DNA of 64,000 bases. Origin: Spongiibacter tropicus DSM 19543 (GTDB taxonomy: Bacteria > Pseudomonadota > Gammaproteobacteria > Pseudomonadales > Spongiibacteraceae). Shown piece by piece: positions 1-11,478 of this stretch. Each line of letters opens with the position of its first letter. The stretch's first letter is position 1. Location: NCBI RefSeq assembly GCF_000420325.1, contig NZ_ATUS01000001.1, positions 1,058,463-1,122,462 on the forward strand, in the 5' to 3' direction. Position numbers and translations under genes: made by a program. Under the pieces are notes generated by a model. The model saw only the letters and a program-made list of their open reading frames with translations, made no database searches and was not told the DNA's origin.

Positions 1-573
1 GATCTGCCGCTGCAAATCCAGAACACGCAGGCGGATATAACTCTGTGCGACGGACAACTGAATCGACAGGCGCACCGCCGCCAGATCAGCGGCGCTGCCT
101 TGCAGGCTGGCTTTTTGGGATTCCACCTGACGGCGTACGCGGCCCCAAACATCCGGCGCCCAGCTCAGGTTCAGGCTCGCGGCGCTGCGTTCGCTAAGTG
201 GCGTGTTGTCGCCACCGCTGCGGCTTTGCGACAAGTTGAGATCAAGACTGGGAAAGTAGTCGCTGCGGCTGCCGCGCCACTGGGCTTCGGCGGCGCGATA
301 GCTGGCTTCTGCCTGAGCCAGTGTCTGATTGGCCTGCATGGCCTGTTCGACCAGCGCGGTCAGTTCGGCATCGCCAAATACCTGCCACCAGTCGGCGGGC
401 AGCGGCTGGACCTCGGCACGGGCGGTTTGCCAGCCGTCTTCGTATTTGTAGTCATCGGCCAGGGCGATATCCGGCGCCTGATAGTCAGGCCCGACGGCGC
501 AGCCGGTCAGCAGCACTGCGCTGAACAGGCTTTTCAACAGCAGCGATTTACGGGGAAGTCGATTCACAATCAT
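1..573 (-). CDS. Outer-membrane efflux channel lipoprotein (NodT/OprM family), partial
   Basis: The 3' part lies beyond base 1; about 190 N-terminal residues are visible. The start is an ATG at 573-571 that overlaps the stop of the upstream pump gene as ATGA, so translation is coupled. The N terminus is a lipoprotein signal with lipobox LLTGC (Cys25), followed by a motif typical of NodT/OprM channels (AVGPDY) and Ala/Gln-rich helical sequence (EASYRAAEAQWRGSRSDYFP) of the periplasmic coiled-coil barrel. By family it is the trimeric TolC-like exit duct for the MdtABC-like pump encoded just upstream. It is the last visible gene of that operon and the only outer-membrane channel near the two RND pumps, so it might also serve the second one (inference). 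Confidence 0.9.
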   Translation of the reverse strand, partial: MIVNRLPRKSLLLKSLFSAVLLTGCAVGPDYQAPDIALADDYKYEDGWQTARAEVQPLPADWWQVFGDAELTALVEQAMQANQTLAQAEASYRAAEAQWRGSRSDYFPSLDLNLSQSRSGGDNTPLSERSAASLNLSWAPDVWGRVRRQVESQKASLQGSAADLAAVRLSIQLSVAQSYIRLRVLDLQRQI

Positions 574-3500
574 GGCAGGGCCTGAAATTCATTGTCGGGG
601 CGGGCCTGACGGCGACGCAATATCGCGCGGCGCAGACGCTCCAGATAAAGATAGATGACCGGCGTGGTGTACAGGGTCAAAAACTGGCTGACCAGCAGAC
701 CGCCGAGAATGGTCAGGCCCAGCGGTCGACGCATTTCGGCGCCCTCGCCAAAACCCATGGCCAGCGGCACGGCGCCGAGCAGACCGGCGAGATTGGTCAT
801 CAAAATCGCGCGCAAGCGGCGCATGGCGGCCTCGCGAATGGCCTGTTCCGGCGCCATGCCGTCGCGGCGCTGCGCCTGCAAGGCGAAGTCGATCATCATA
901 ATGGCGTTTTTCATCACAATGCCGATCAGCAGGAACAGGCCCAGCAAGGCGATCAAACTCAAATAGCTGCCGGATATTTTGAGCGCGATCAGTGCGCCGA
1001 TGCCCGCCGGTGGCAGCGTAGACAGTATGGTCAACGGATGCAGGGTGCTTTCATACAACACGCCCAGCACCAGATACACCGCCAGCACCACCCACAGCAG
1101 CAGCCAGGGTTGGTTGAGGTTGGCTTCGAAATCCGCCTGCTCGGTACTCGGCGCGCGGTGCACGGCGTTGGGCAGCATGACCTTGTCGAGCATGGCACCA
1201 ATGGCCTCTTCGGCCTGCTCGGCGGTCACTCCCGGCGCCAGCTCGTAACCGATGCCCTTGGAGGCAAACTGGCCCTCGTGGCGAATACGGTCTTCGGCCA
1301 TGCCGTAGTCCCAGGTGGCGAAGGTCGATAAGGGCACCGAGCTGCCGTCGCTGGTCAGCACCTGCAATTGCTTGAGCACCGAGGGACTGGAGGTGTAGCC
1401 GGGGCTCAGCTCCATCACCACGCGGTACTGGTTCATATCATCGTAAAGCGTTGCCACCTGCCGCTGGGAAAAGGAGTTGTTGAGCATGGAGGCGACCATG
1501 TTCATGTCCACGCCATATTGCCGGGCGGTTTCACGGTCGATCTCCAGCACCAGTTGCTGGGTCTCGCCGCTGCGCGGCGGATCGACATTCATCAGCTCCG
1601 GCAGGTCCTGCATGGCAATCGCCACCCTCGCACCCCACTCCGACAGCGCCTCCAGCGAGTCGGAGCGCAGCAGCACTTCGTATTCGCTGCGGCGGAACGG
1701 CGAGGACAGGCGGATATCCTGATCGACCATCAGAAACAACATGCCGCCGGGCACCAGTGGCGCATTGGCACGAAGGCGATCCACCACCGCCTGCGCCGAG
1801 TCGCCGCGCTCGCTCAGCGGTTTGAGGCTGACGGTGACCTGCGCGTTGGTCAGGCCGCCGCTGCCACCGCTGGTGCCGGTAATATCGGCCACGGCGGGAT
1901 CGCGCAGCAGGTACTGGCGATAAGCCTCGATTTTGGGCTGCATCACCTGAAAGGAGAAACCGTCGTCGCCGCGCACAAAGCCGCGCACCTGCCCGGTGTC
2001 CTGATTCGGGAGACTGGTTTTGGGCAGGCTGGCATAGAGGTAGACATTGCCCGCCACCACCGCCAGCAGAATCACCAGCAGCAGCTTTGAGTGGCGCAGC
2101 GACCAGTCGAGACTGCGCTGATACGCGTTCAGCAGACCATCGAACAGCTCGCGACTGTAAAACGCCACCGCGCCCTCTTCCCGCCGACTGGGCTGGGGTT
2201 TGAGCCAGCGGGCGCAGAGGCTGGGGGTGAGGCTGAGCGACACCAACAGGGAGATCACAATCGCCGCCGCCAGGGTGATGGAAAACTCGCGGAACAGGCG
2301 CTCGATCACCCCGCCCATAAACAGAATGGACACGAAGACCACCACCAGCGCCACGTTCATCGCCAGCAGGGTAAAGCCCACTTCGCGGGCGCCTTCCAGT
2401 GCCGCCTGTTTGGGTGGCAGTCCGGCTTCGATATGCCGCTGAATGTTTTCCAGCACCACAATGGCGTCGTCCACCACCAAGCCGCAGGCCACCACCAGCG
2501 CCATCAGCGACAGGTTGTTCAGCGAGAAGCCGTAGAGGTACATGAACACCGCCGAGCCGATCAGCGAGACCGGAATGGCGAGGCTGGGAATCACCGCGCT
2601 GCGCAGGCGGCCGAGAAAGCCCCACACCACCAGCACCACCAGGCCAACGGCAATCAGCAGGGTAATTTGCGCTTCGCGCAGGGTGGCGCGAATCACCGGG
2701 GAGCGATCCATAATCACCGCCAGTTCGCTGTCGGCGGGCATCAGCGCTCGCAGGCGAGGCAGTTGCTCGTTGATCGCATCGATGGTTTTGACGATATTGG
2801 CGCCGCTCTGGCGGCTGATCATCAGGATCACTGCCGGGCGGTCATTGTGAAAACCGCTGCTGTAGCGGTCTTCCACCGAGTCGGTGACATTGGCCACATC
2901 GCCGAGGCGCAGCACGCCGCCGTCGCTTTCGCGGATCACCAGCTCTCGGTACTCGCTGGCCTTGCGCAGCGGATCACTGGTGGTCACCCGCCAGCGCATG
3001 GCGTCGTCTTCAATCACCCCCAGCGGGCGCAGGGCATTGGCCTGAGTAATGGCGCTGCGCACATCGTCCAGCGCCACGCCGCTGTGCAGCAGCGCGCCGG
3101 GATTCAACTCGACCCGCACGGCGGGCAGCGAGGCGCCGCTCACGGCCACTTCGCCCACGCCGACAATCTGCGCAATGCGCTGGGCAAGAATGGTCGAGGC
3201 GGCGTCGTACAGTTCGCTGGGCGACAGATTATCGGAACTCAGTGCCAGCCCCATGATGGGCGCCTGAGACGGGTCGATTTTGCGAAATTGGGGATTGCCG
3301 GGCATACCCGAGGGAAGCTGACCGCGCACGCTGTTGATGGCGGCCTGTACATCCCGCGCGGCGGCGTTCAGGTCGCGATCCACCTCGAAATTGAGCACCA
3401 CCTGAGTGCTGCCCTGATTGCTCGACGAGGAAATGGCGGTGACCCCAGAAATGCTGCCCAGCGCCCGCTCCAGCGGCGTCGCCACGGTGGCTGCCATGCT

Positions 3501-3671
3501 CTCCGGACTGGCGCCGGGCAGGCTGGCGGTCACGCTGATCACCGGAAAATCCACCTGTGGCAGCGGCGCCACCGGCAGCAGCCGCCACGCCAACAGGCCC
3601 AGCAGCACCAGCGACAGCGACAGCAGGCCGGTGCCTACCGGCCGGTCGATAAACAGCCGCGACAGGTTCAC
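570..3671 (-). CDS. mdtC: RND multidrug efflux permease, MdtC/MuxC-like
   Basis: This 1033-residue inner-membrane proton/drug antiporter has the usual length of HAE1-type RND pumps. The N terminus ([19 protein letters not shown]) is TM1. TM4 carries the proton-relay acidic pair in [15 protein letters not shown], and TM10 has the conserved lysine in [15 protein letters not shown]. It lies directly behind a second RND gene, overlapping by GTGA (its GTG start sits on the stop of mdtB), which is the arrangement of mdtB-mdtC and muxB-muxC, where the two form a heterotrimeric pump. The start is therefore GTG at 3671. The symbol follows gene order and pump type; substrate specificity cannot be read from sequence. 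Confidence 0.88.
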   Translation of the reverse strand: MNLSRLFIDRPVGTGLLSLSLVLLGLLAWRLLPVAPLPQVDFPVISVTASLPGASPESMAATVATPLERALGSISGVTAISSSSNQGSTQVVLNFEVDRDLNAAARDVQAAINSVRGQLPSGMPGNPQFRKIDPSQAPIMGLALSSDNLSPSELYDAASTILAQRIAQIVGVGEVAVSGASLPAVRVELNPGALLHSGVALDDVRSAITQANALRPLGVIEDDAMRWRVTTSDPLRKASEYRELVIRESDGGVLRLGDVANVTDSVEDRYSSGFHNDRPAVILMISRQSGANIVKTIDAINEQLPRLRALMPADSELAVIMDRSPVIRATLREAQITLLIAVGLVVLVVWGFLGRLRSAVIPSLAIPVSLIGSAVFMYLYGFSLNNLSLMALVVACGLVVDDAIVVLENIQRHIEAGLPPKQAALEGAREVGFTLLAMNVALVVVFVSILFMGGVIERLFREFSITLAAAIVISLLVSLSLTPSLCARWLKPQPSRREEGAVAFYSRELFDGLLNAYQRSLDWSLRHSKLLLVILLAVVAGNVYLYASLPKTSLPNQDTGQVRGFVRGDDGFSFQVMQPKIEAYRQYLLRDPAVADITGTSGGSGGLTNAQVTVSLKPLSERGDSAQAVVDRLRANAPLVPGGMLFLMVDQDIRLSSPFRRSEYEVLLRSDSLEALSEWGARVAIAMQDLPELMNVDPPRSGETQQLVLEIDRETARQYGVDMNMVASMLNNSFSQRQVATLYDDMNQYRVVMELSPGYTSSPSVLKQLQVLTSDGSSVPLSTFATWDYGMAEDRIRHEGQFASKGIGYELAPGVTAEQAEEAIGAMLDKVMLPNAVHRAPSTEQADFEANLNQPWLLLWVVLAVYLVLGVLYESTLHPLTILSTLPPAGIGALIALKISGSYLSLIALLGLFLLIGIVMKNAIMMIDFALQAQRRDGMAPEQAIREAAMRRLRAILMTNLAGLLGAVPLAMGFGEGAEMRRPLGLTILGGLLVSQFLTLYTTPVIYLYLERLRRAILRRRQARPDNEFQALP

Positions 3672-6600
3672 CGCGCCACCTCGGTGAGGGCCTCGTCGTC
3701 ATCGCTCACAAAACGCGAGCGCAGGCGATCGAAGAACAGATAGACCACCGGCGTGGTGAACAGCGTCAGCACCTGGCTGACCAGCAGGCCGCCGACCATT
3801 ACCAGACCCAGCGGCTGGCGCAGCTCGGCGCCACTGCCACCGGCCAGCATCAGCGGCAACGCGCCGAACAGGGCGGCGAGGGTCGTCATCAGAATGGGGC
3901 GGAAGCGCAGCATGGCAGCGCGGTGAATGGCATCCCGTGGCGACAGGCCCTGATGACGCTGAGCGTCGAGGGCGAAGTCCACCATCATAATGCCGTTCTT
4001 CTTCACCAGGCCGATCAACAGCACCACGCCGATCACCGCAATCAGGTCAAAGGCCCGCCCGCTGATCAGCAGTGCCAGCAGCGCACCGACGGTGGCCGAC
4101 GGCAGCGTGGAAAGAATGGTGACCGGGTGAATGGCGCTTTCATACAGCACACCCAGCACCACATACATGGTGATAATCGCCGCCAAAATCAGCCACAGAC
4201 TGTTGGCGAGCGAGGCCCGGAAAGCCTCGGCGGCGCCCTGAAAGCGGCTTTCAATACCCAGCGGCAAGGCGATCTCTTGCTGCACGGTTTCGATGGCCGC
4301 CACTGCCTTACCCAGCGAGATGCCCGGCTTCAGATTGAACGACACCGTGGCCGACGGGAACTGGCCCTGATGATTAACCAGCAGCGGCGCCTGACGCTCT
4401 TTCACCGTCGCCACACTGCTGAGTGGCGCGGGCTCACCGGACGACGTCGGCACATAGAGGTTTTGCAGGGCGCTCAGGCCGGTGGCCTGACGCTGATCCA
4501 CCTCCAGCACCACCCGGTACTGATTGGCCTGGGTAAACAAGGTGGCGATTTGCCGCTGACCAAAGGCGTTCTGCAGCGTATCGGCAATGGATGACACGCT
4601 CACCCCGAGGCGAGCTGCCGCGTCGCGGTCGATATCGATATACGCTTCCTGCCCCTGCTGTTGCAGATCGCTGGCGACATCCTGCAGTTCAGGCCGCGCG
4701 TTCAGCGCGGCGATCAGCTTGGGCACCCACTCGGCCAGATCGTCGCTGCTGGCCGCCGTGAGCGTGAAGCGGTACTGAGTGCGGCTGACGCGATCTTCAA
4801 TGCTCAGCTCCTGCACCGGCTGGAACCAGGCATCGATACCGGGCACTGACTGGGCGCGCTCGCGCAGCCGCTCGATCACCTCGAACACCGATTCATCCCG
4901 CTCACCGTGAGGCGGCAAACTGATTAACATACGACCGCTGTTCAGCGTGGTATTGGTGCCGTCCACACCGATGAACGACGACAGACTGCTGACGCCAGGG
5001 TCTTCCAGCAGGGCCGCCGCCAGCGCCTGCTGACGGTTGGACATATTGGCAAACGAGGTGGTTTGAGGTGCTTCGGTCACCACCTGAATGGCGCCGCTGT
5101 CCTGTACCGGGAAGAAATCTTTATCCACCAGCAGATACAGCAAGCCGGTAAGCGCGATAGTGCCGAGCATGACCGCCATGGTGGCGCGCTGGCGTTCCAG
5201 CACCCAGTCCAGTGCGGTGCCATAGCGTTGAATCAGCCGGGCAATCAGGCCCCGGTCTTCATCGAGTTCCAGCGGCTGGCGCAACATGCGCGCGCACATC
5301 ATCGGCGTAAGGGTGAGCGACACCACCAGCGAAATGCCGATGGCGACCGCCAGCGTCACGGCAAATTCGTGGAACATGCGCCCCACCACATCGGCCATAA
5401 ACAGCAGGGGAATCAGCACCGCGATCAGCGACAGCGTGAGCGAGACCAGCGTAAAGCCAATCTCCTTCGCACCTTTCAGCGCCGCATCCATGGGCGAAGC
5501 GCCCTCTTCGCGGTGGCGAGCGATGTTCTCCAGCATGACGATGGCATCGTCCACCACAAAGCCGGTGGCGATGGTCAGTGCCATCAGGCTGAGGTTGTTA
5601 ATGGAAAACTCCGCCAGATACATGAAGGCGAAGGTGCCAACCAGCGACAGCGGCACGGCGATGCTGGGAATGATGGTGGCGGGCACGCTGCGCAGAAACG
5701 CAAAGGTGACCAGCACCACCAGCGCGATGGCGAACAGCAGCTCTTTCTGCACGTCGCGCACCGAGGCGCGGATGCTGTCGGTGCGGTCGCTGAGCACCGT
5801 CACGTCCACCGCATTGGGCAGGGTCGCGGCAAGCTGTGGCAGCAGCGCCTGCACACGGTCGGCCACATCAATCACATTGGCGCCCGGCTGCTTCTGCACG
5901 TTCAGCAGCACCGCAGGCTGGGTGTCGGCCCAGGCGGCGAGGAAGCGGTCCTCGGCGCCGTCGATAATGGTGGCAACATCACCGAGCCGCAGCGGCGCAT
6001 CGTCCACCCACGTCAGAATCAGTTTTTCGTAATCGTCCACCGAACGAATCTGGTCATTGGCGTCGAGCATGGTGCTGCGATAGGGGCCGTCGAAGCTGCC
6101 CTTGGGCTGATTGACGTTGGTGGCCGACACCGCCGTGCGCACGTCGTTGAGGCTGAGCCCGTAGGCGGCAATGGCGGTGGGATTGACCTGAATGCGCAGC
6201 GCGGGACGCTGACCGCCCGCCAGACTGACCAGCCCCACGCCCTGCAACTGCGCCAGCTTCTGGGCCATGCGGGTGTCGACCAGATCGTGCACGGTGGGCA
6301 GCGGCAGGCTCTCGGAGGAGATCGCCAGCGTGAGAATGGGCGCGTCGGCGGGGTTCACCTTGCGGTAAATGGGCGGCGTGGGCAGGTCGCTGGGCAACAG
6401 ACTGTTGGCGGTGTTCAGCGCGGCCTGCACCTCCTGCTCAGCCACACCGAGATCGACCTCCAGCGCAAACTGCAGGGTAATCACCGAGGCGCCGCCAGAG
6501 CTGGTGGACGACATTTGCTTGAGACCGGGAATCTGGCCGAGCTGTTTTTCCAGCGGCCCGGTAATGCTGCGGGCAGTGACTTCCGGCCCGGCACCGGGGT

Positions 6601-6751
6601 GGAATGTGAATACCTGAATAATCGGATATTCCACCTGCGGCAGCGCGGCCACCGGCAACAGGCGCCAGGACAGCATGCCGAGAAACAACATCGCCAGCAT
6701 CAGCAATGAGGTCGCCACCGGACGAAGGATAAAGGGACGGGAAATATTCAT
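3668..6751 (-). CDS. mdtB: RND multidrug efflux permease, MdtB/MuxB-like
   Basis: This is a 1027-residue RND transporter. It starts [20 protein letters not shown] (TM1), carries the acidic pair [14 protein letters not shown] in TM4 and the TM10 lysine in [17 protein letters not shown]. The periplasmic porter and docking domains occupy the two large loops, as in AcrB. Nine bases separate it from the adaptor gene, and it overlaps the following pump gene by 4 bases, so mdtA-mdtB-mdtC-channel is one transcription unit. In E. coli and Pseudomonas the partner proteins form an MdtB2C-type trimer; the same is inferred here from the paired genes. Confidence 0.88.
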   Translation of the reverse strand: MNISRPFILRPVATSLLMLAMLFLGMLSWRLLPVAALPQVEYPIIQVFTFHPGAGPEVTARSITGPLEKQLGQIPGLKQMSSTSSGGASVITLQFALEVDLGVAEQEVQAALNTANSLLPSDLPTPPIYRKVNPADAPILTLAISSESLPLPTVHDLVDTRMAQKLAQLQGVGLVSLAGGQRPALRIQVNPTAIAAYGLSLNDVRTAVSATNVNQPKGSFDGPYRSTMLDANDQIRSVDDYEKLILTWVDDAPLRLGDVATIIDGAEDRFLAAWADTQPAVLLNVQKQPGANVIDVADRVQALLPQLAATLPNAVDVTVLSDRTDSIRASVRDVQKELLFAIALVVLVTFAFLRSVPATIIPSIAVPLSLVGTFAFMYLAEFSINNLSLMALTIATGFVVDDAIVMLENIARHREEGASPMDAALKGAKEIGFTLVSLTLSLIAVLIPLLFMADVVGRMFHEFAVTLAVAIGISLVVSLTLTPMMCARMLRQPLELDEDRGLIARLIQRYGTALDWVLERQRATMAVMLGTIALTGLLYLLVDKDFFPVQDSGAIQVVTEAPQTTSFANMSNRQQALAAALLEDPGVSSLSSFIGVDGTNTTLNSGRMLISLPPHGERDESVFEVIERLRERAQSVPGIDAWFQPVQELSIEDRVSRTQYRFTLTAASSDDLAEWVPKLIAALNARPELQDVASDLQQQGQEAYIDIDRDAAARLGVSVSSIADTLQNAFGQRQIATLFTQANQYRVVLEVDQRQATGLSALQNLYVPTSSGEPAPLSSVATVKERQAPLLVNHQGQFPSATVSFNLKPGISLGKAVAAIETVQQEIALPLGIESRFQGAAEAFRASLANSLWLILAAIITMYVVLGVLYESAIHPVTILSTLPSATVGALLALLISGRAFDLIAVIGVVLLIGLVKKNGIMMVDFALDAQRHQGLSPRDAIHRAAMLRFRPILMTTLAALFGALPLMLAGGSGAELRQPLGLVMVGGLLVSQVLTLFTTPVVYLFFDRLRSRFVSDDDEALTEVAR

Positions 6752-6760
6752 CGCCGGTGA

Positions 6761-8083
6761 CTATGCCTCCGATGAGGCAGTTCTTTTGGGCGCCGCGCCG
6801 GGCGTTTTGGCGTCCTTGTCATCCTTCGCGCGTTCGCCGTCTTTCGGTGGCTCGCGACCGCCTTCCGGCCGCGGTCCCATTGGTCGCTCGCGCTGCAATC
6901 CGCCGACCGGCAGTTCCAGCGCGGCGGATGCCCCCTCGCCATCGACCACAACCGGACGGCCATCACGCAGGCGGTCCAAGCCTTCCAGCACCACCTGATC
7001 GCCCGCTTGCAGCCCCTGGGTAATCACAATCCGGTCGCCGTCGGCGGCGCCGAGGGTCACCACTTTCAAGCGGGATACACCGTCTTCCACGGTGTAGACA
7101 TAGTCGCCCTGAGAGCCGTGCTGCACCGCATCCGCAGGCACCATCAATACATTGTCGACCTGCTGCACGCGCAGGCGGACGTTAACAAACTGATTGGGGA
7201 ACAGCGCGTCGTTGTCGTTGGCAAACAGCGCGCGGGCACGCAGTGTGCCGGTGGTGGTTTCGATCTGGTTGTCGAGGGTCTGCAATACCCCGCGGGCAAT
7301 GACGGTTTCGCCGTCACGGCTCAGCGCTTCCACCGGCAGGGCAGCATCGCCACGCATGGCTTCGCGCAGCCCCGCCACTTCCACCTCGGGAACCGTGAAC
7401 AGCACCGAAATGGGTTTGGTCTGGGTGATGGTGACAATGCCGTCGGCATCGTTGGCTGTAATCAGGTTGCCCGCATCGACCTTGCGCAGACCGAGACGGC
7501 CGGCGATCGGCGCGGTGATGTTCGTCCACGACAGTTGCAGCCGTGCATCGGCCACCTGTGCCTGTGAGCTTTTGTTGGCGCCCTTCAGCTCGCGGACCAG
7601 CGCCGCCTGGCTGTCGAGTTCCTGCCGGGCAATCGAGTCCTCGGCATACAACCCCTGATACAGGGCGAGATCGACCTGGGCATTTTCCAACTGGGCTTCG
7701 TTCTGCTGAAGCTGGCCCAAGGTCTGGTCGAGCTGGGCCTGATAGGGCTCGGCATCAATGCGTGCCAGCACGTCGCCCTTGCTGACCTCGGCGCCTTCCT
7801 CGAACAGCAGTTCCTCCAGCACACCGCCAACCCGGCTGCGCACTACCACGGTATTCAGCGCGCTGACAGTGCCGATTGCACGCAGCCGCACATCGAGGCT
7901 GCCCTGCTCCACCGGCACGACCCGCACCGAGGTGGTCATGCCGCCGAAACCGCGCATCGGCGTGTCGCTTTCCGTTGAGTCACCGCTGAGCAGCAGGTAG
8001 CTGGTCCCGGCAAGCAGCAGGATCAGCAGGGCCAACCAGGCGAATGTTTTCTGCTTTGGGCTCAGTGGCGCGCGCTGAGTCAT
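6761..8083 (-). CDS. mdtA: RND periplasmic adaptor (membrane fusion protein), MdtA-like
   Basis: This 440-residue adaptor links the pump to the outer-membrane channel. Residues about 13-33 form a single N-terminal hydrophobic anchor (WLALLILLLAGTSYLLL) without a lipobox cysteine. A biotinyl-lipoyl half (VRSRVGGVLEELLFEEGAEV) and its return strand (ITAPIAGRLGLRKVDAGNLI) flank a coiled-coil hairpin rich in Gln/Leu. The C-terminal 50 residues are a charged Pro/Lys/Asp-rich tail common in MdtA proteins. The ATG at 8083 is preceded by CCGGAG at a spacing of about ten bases. It is the first gene of the operon; the 242-base region upstream holds several inverted repeats. Confidence 0.9.
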   Translation of the reverse strand: MTQRAPLSPKQKTFAWLALLILLLAGTSYLLLSGDSTESDTPMRGFGGMTTSVRVVPVEQGSLDVRLRAIGTVSALNTVVVRSRVGGVLEELLFEEGAEVSKGDVLARIDAEPYQAQLDQTLGQLQQNEAQLENAQVDLALYQGLYAEDSIARQELDSQAALVRELKGANKSSQAQVADARLQLSWTNITAPIAGRLGLRKVDAGNLITANDADGIVTITQTKPISVLFTVPEVEVAGLREAMRGDAALPVEALSRDGETVIARGVLQTLDNQIETTTGTLRARALFANDNDALFPNQFVNVRLRVQQVDNVLMVPADAVQHGSQGDYVYTVEDGVSRLKVVTLGAADGDRIVITQGLQAGDQVVLEGLDRLRDGRPVVVDGEGASAALELPVGGLQRERPMGPRPEGGREPPKDGERAKDDKDAKTPGAAPKRTASSEA

Positions 8084-8116
8084 ACGGCGGGGTCTCCGGA
8101 GGAATCACGTGTAGAA

Positions 8117-8132
8117 GGTGGTTATGACCACC
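8117..8132. repeat. Perfect 6-bp-arm inverted repeat upstream of mdtA (GGTGGT-tatg-ACCACC)
   Basis: Arms at 8117-8122 and 8127-8132 flank a 4-base loop, 34 bases upstream of the mdtA start. In mdtABC mRNA this would be a small 5'-UTR hairpin; on DNA it could be an operator. No regulator gene adjoins this operon, so the binding protein is unknown. Confidence 0.45.
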
Positions 8133-8142
8133 GATAAAAAGC

Positions 8143-8152
8143 CTGTATACAG
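8143..8152. promoter_or_regulatory. Palindrome CTGTATACAG in the mdtA upstream region
   Basis: This is a perfect 10-base palindrome 60 bases upstream of the mdtA start. A further CTACA-cct-TGTAG inverted repeat lies at 8226-8238. Together with the repeat at 8117 they make this 242-base gap the likely promoter and operator region of the mdtABC operon. A clear intrinsic terminator for the preceding RND operon was not found here. Confidence 0.35.
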
Positions 8153-8325
8153 ACCTCATCCCGAAGACAAAATCTCTACACAGGCTCAAGTTAAACACGG
8201 CAGCGGCAAAAATCCCTCGCGCAATCTACACCTTGTAGAGGCCGTTCTACTGTTAATACCGAATCAGCACATCAAAAGGTGCATCGGCGAGGTCATTTAT
8301 TTGCCGCCGATTTTGCCAGAGGGTA

Positions 8326-11300
8326 TCACGCGTGCTCGGCTGCCTCCTGCGCGTCATCCCCCTTCAGGCGTGCCACCAGTTTGACGACCACCACATAGAA
8401 CAGCGGCACAAAGAAGATGGCCAGCAGCGTGGCGGCAATCGTCCCGCCGACCACACCAGTGCCAATGGCATGCTGGCTGCCGCTGCTGGCACCGCTGGCC
8501 ACCGCCAGTGGCAGCACGCCAAACACAAAGGCCAGCGAGGTCATGATGATCGGCCGCAGCCGCAACCTTGCCGCATCGGCGGTCGCCTGCAACAGCGGCT
8601 TGCCCTCTTGCTCATATTGCGAGCGGGCGAACTCGATGATCAGGATGGCGTTCTTCGCCGCCAGCCCCATGGTGGTCAGCATACCGACCTGAAAATACAC
8701 ATCGTTGTTGAGCCCTCTCAACCAGGTCGCCACCAGGGCACCCAGTATGCCCAGCGGCACCACCAGAATGACCGCAAAGGGCACCGACCAGCTTTCATAC
8801 AAGGCGGCCAGACAGAGGAACACAATCAACACCGACAGCACGTAGAGCATGCCCGCCTGCGAGCCCGAGGCGCGCTCTTCATACGACAAGCCGGAGTATT
8901 CCATGCTGATACCGGTGGGCAGTGTCTGGGCTATGCGCTCCACGGCTGCCATCGCGTCGCCGGAGGTATAGCCCGGCGCAGCGGCACCGAGAATCTGGAT
9001 CGCGGGCAGACCGCCAAAGCGCTGCAACTTGGGTGAGCCATAGGTCCACTCGCCGCTGGCAAACGCCGAGAACGGCACCATGCCGCCGTCGGCATTGCGG
9101 ACATACCATTTATCGAGATCTTCCGGACTCATACGCGATGACCAGACACCCTGCACATACACCTTCTTGCTGCGCCCGCGATCAATAAAGTCGTTTACGT
9201 AAGTCGAGCCCCAGGCCGCCGACAGGGCGTTATTGATATCGTCCAGCGACACCTGCAAGGCGCGCGCCCGCTCATCGTCGATAATGACCTCATACTGCGC
9301 CTCGTAGGGCGGTCCGTTGGGGCGCACCATGGTCAGGCTGGGCTCTTGCGCGGCCATACCGAGGAACTGCCCCATCGCCTGATCGAGCACCTCGCGCCCG
9401 AGACCGGCGTTGTCTTTGAGGTAAATATCAAAACCGCTGGCGGTGCCCAGCTCGATGATGGACGGCGGCACAATGGCAAAGACCCGCCCTTCACGCAGGG
9501 TAGAGAAATAGGCATTGGCGCGCTCTGCCACCGCAAAAATGCTCTGCGACGCCTCGGGGCGCTCCTCGAAGGATTTCAGGCTGACAAACACATTGGCCGA
9601 GCTTTGACCGCGACCAGCAAAGTTAAACCCGATCACGGCGTGCACCGAGCGCACGGTGTCGGGCTCGTTTTCTTCAAAGTAGTGGCGCAGCTTGGCGACC
9701 ACCTCTTCGGTCTGGGCCGCCGTGGAATTACCGGGCAACTGCACCTGCACGACCATTACCGACTGGTCTTCTTCCGGCAGGAAGGCCGAGGGCAGTACGT
9801 GGTAGACCCACGCAGCCAGACCACAGATCAGCAGGTAGGCGAGAATAAAACGACCCCGGCGCGCCAGCACGAAGTTGACGCAGCTTCTGTAACGCTGAGC
9901 GCCGCGGTCGAAACGGGTATTAAACCAACGGAAGAAACGCAGTTTGCTGTGGGCTTCGCCGCGTTCAACAGGTTTGAGAATAGTGGCGCAGAGCGCCGGT
10001 GTGAAGAACAGGGCCACCAGCACCGAGAAGCTCATGGCCGAGATAATAGTGATGGCAAACTGCTGGTAGATAACCCCGGTCGAGCCACCGAAAAAGGCCA
10101 TGGGCATAAACACGGCCGAGATAACCAGACCGATGCCGACCAGCGCACTCTGGATCTGATCCATGGACTTGCGGGTGGCGTCCTTGGGCGACAGGCCCTC
10201 CTCGGACATGATGCGCTCGACGTTCTCCACCACCACAATGGCGTCGTCCACCAGCAGGCCGATCGCCAGCACCATGGCAAACATGGTCATCACATTAATG
10301 GTAAAGCCCAGCGCGAACATCACCCCGAAGGTCGCCATCAGCACTACCGGCACCGCGAGTGTGGGAATAATCGTCGCGCGCAGGTTCTGCAGGAACAGCA
10401 GCATGACCAGGAAGACTAGCACCACGGCTTCAATCAGCGTGTGCACCACCCCTTCGATTGACGCCGCCACCACCGGCGAGGTGTCGAAGGGATAAACCAC
10501 TTCCACGCCCTCGGGCAAATACGGCTGCATACGTTCCAGTGTGTCTTTAACCGCTGCCACGGTATCCAGCATATTCGCACCGCTGGCCAGTTTCAGGCCC
10601 ATCGCCGCCGCCGGTTTCCCCCAGTAGTGAGAAGAAATGGAAAAGTTCTCGCTGCCCAGCACCACGTCGGCCACGTCGCTGAGGCGCACCTGCGCACCGG
10701 AAGCATCCACTTTCAGCAGGATGTTTTCGAATTCCTCGGCGGTTTTCATCCGCACCTTGCCCACGACCGTGGCGGTGAGGCGCACTTTGTCATGGGCGGG
10801 CAGGCCGCCGAATTGTCCCGATGACACCTGCACGTTCTGGCTGCGAATCGCGCTGATAACATCCTGAGGCATCAGGTCGTAACTGTGCAGCCTGGCCGGG
10901 TCCAGCCAGATGCGCATGGCATAGGGCGCGCCCATCACCATGAAATCGCCGACCCCGGTCGTTCGCGCGATGGGATCGCGCAGCGTAGACACCACGAAGT
11001 CACCCAAGTCGGCGGAACTGAGGCGGCCATCCTGCGACACCAGTGCCAGCACCAGCATAAAGCCGGGTTTGTGCTTGGCTACCCGCACGCCCTGACGCTG
11101 CACTTCTTCGGGCAGCATGGGCATGGCGAGTTGCAGCTTGTTCTGCACCTGCACCTGAGCGATATCCGGATCGGTGCCCTGCTCGAAGGTCGCCACAATG
11201 GTGATGTTGCCCGTCGACAGGCTTTCGGAGGAGATATAGCGCAGACCATCCAGACCATTGAGCTGCTGTTCAATGACCTGCGTGACCGAATCTTCCGCGG

Positions 11301-11466
11301 TGGCGGCCGACGCCCCCGGATAGTTAATACTGATGCCCACCGCTGGCGGCGCAACATCGGGGTACTGGCTGACCGGCAGGCCGCGAATGGACAGTGCACC
11401 GCCCAACATCAGCAGAATGGCAATCACCCAGGCAAAGACCGGGCGGTCTATAAAGAATCTCGACAT
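8326..11466 (-). CDS. RND multidrug efflux permease, AcrB/MexB/TtgH-like (HAE1 family)
   Basis: This 1046-residue pump is of the canonical AcrB size. It begins [20 protein letters not shown], has TM4 acidic residues in [20 protein letters not shown] and the TM10 lysine in [14 protein letters not shown]. It is more AcrB/MexB-like than the two MdtB/C-type pumps downstream. Twelve bases separate it from the adaptor gene (11479-12624). No outer-membrane channel follows; the next gene downstream is mdtA. The divergent IclR-family regulator resembles TtgV, which controls the TtgGHI solvent pump of Pseudomonas, so export of aromatic solvents or similar hydrophobic compounds is a reasonable guess (inference). 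Confidence 0.9.
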   Translation of the reverse strand: MSRFFIDRPVFAWVIAILLMLGGALSIRGLPVSQYPDVAPPAVGISINYPGASAATAEDSVTQVIEQQLNGLDGLRYISSESLSTGNITIVATFEQGTDPDIAQVQVQNKLQLAMPMLPEEVQRQGVRVAKHKPGFMLVLALVSQDGRLSSADLGDFVVSTLRDPIARTTGVGDFMVMGAPYAMRIWLDPARLHSYDLMPQDVISAIRSQNVQVSSGQFGGLPAHDKVRLTATVVGKVRMKTAEEFENILLKVDASGAQVRLSDVADVVLGSENFSISSHYWGKPAAAMGLKLASGANMLDTVAAVKDTLERMQPYLPEGVEVVYPFDTSPVVAASIEGVVHTLIEAVVLVFLVMLLFLQNLRATIIPTLAVPVVLMATFGVMFALGFTINVMTMFAMVLAIGLLVDDAIVVVENVERIMSEEGLSPKDATRKSMDQIQSALVGIGLVISAVFMPMAFFGGSTGVIYQQFAITIISAMSFSVLVALFFTPALCATILKPVERGEAHSKLRFFRWFNTRFDRGAQRYRSCVNFVLARRGRFILAYLLICGLAAWVYHVLPSAFLPEEDQSVMVVQVQLPGNSTAAQTEEVVAKLRHYFEENEPDTVRSVHAVIGFNFAGRGQSSANVFVSLKSFEERPEASQSIFAVAERANAYFSTLREGRVFAIVPPSIIELGTASGFDIYLKDNAGLGREVLDQAMGQFLGMAAQEPSLTMVRPNGPPYEAQYEVIIDDERARALQVSLDDINNALSAAWGSTYVNDFIDRGRSKKVYVQGVWSSRMSPEDLDKWYVRNADGGMVPFSAFASGEWTYGSPKLQRFGGLPAIQILGAAAPGYTSGDAMAAVERIAQTLPTGISMEYSGLSYEERASGSQAGMLYVLSVLIVFLCLAALYESWSVPFAVILVVPLGILGALVATWLRGLNNDVYFQVGMLTTMGLAAKNAILIIEFARSQYEQEGKPLLQATADAARLRLRPIIMTSLAFVFGVLPLAVASGASSGSQHAIGTGVVGGTIAATLLAIFFVPLFYVVVVKLVARLKGDDAQEAAEHA

Positions 11467-11478
11467 GCCGGGCCTCGC

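Noticed and set aside
2091-3743. Long plus-strand open frame (550 codons) opposite mdtC
   Set aside because: Antisense to a well-recognised RND gene; His/Gln/Arg-rich composition is what the GC-skewed third-position pattern yields on the complement. No family motif and no ribosome site.
5063-6709. Long plus-strand open frame (548 codons) opposite mdtB
   Set aside because: Same reason: a complementary-strand shadow of a conserved gene, with no motif.
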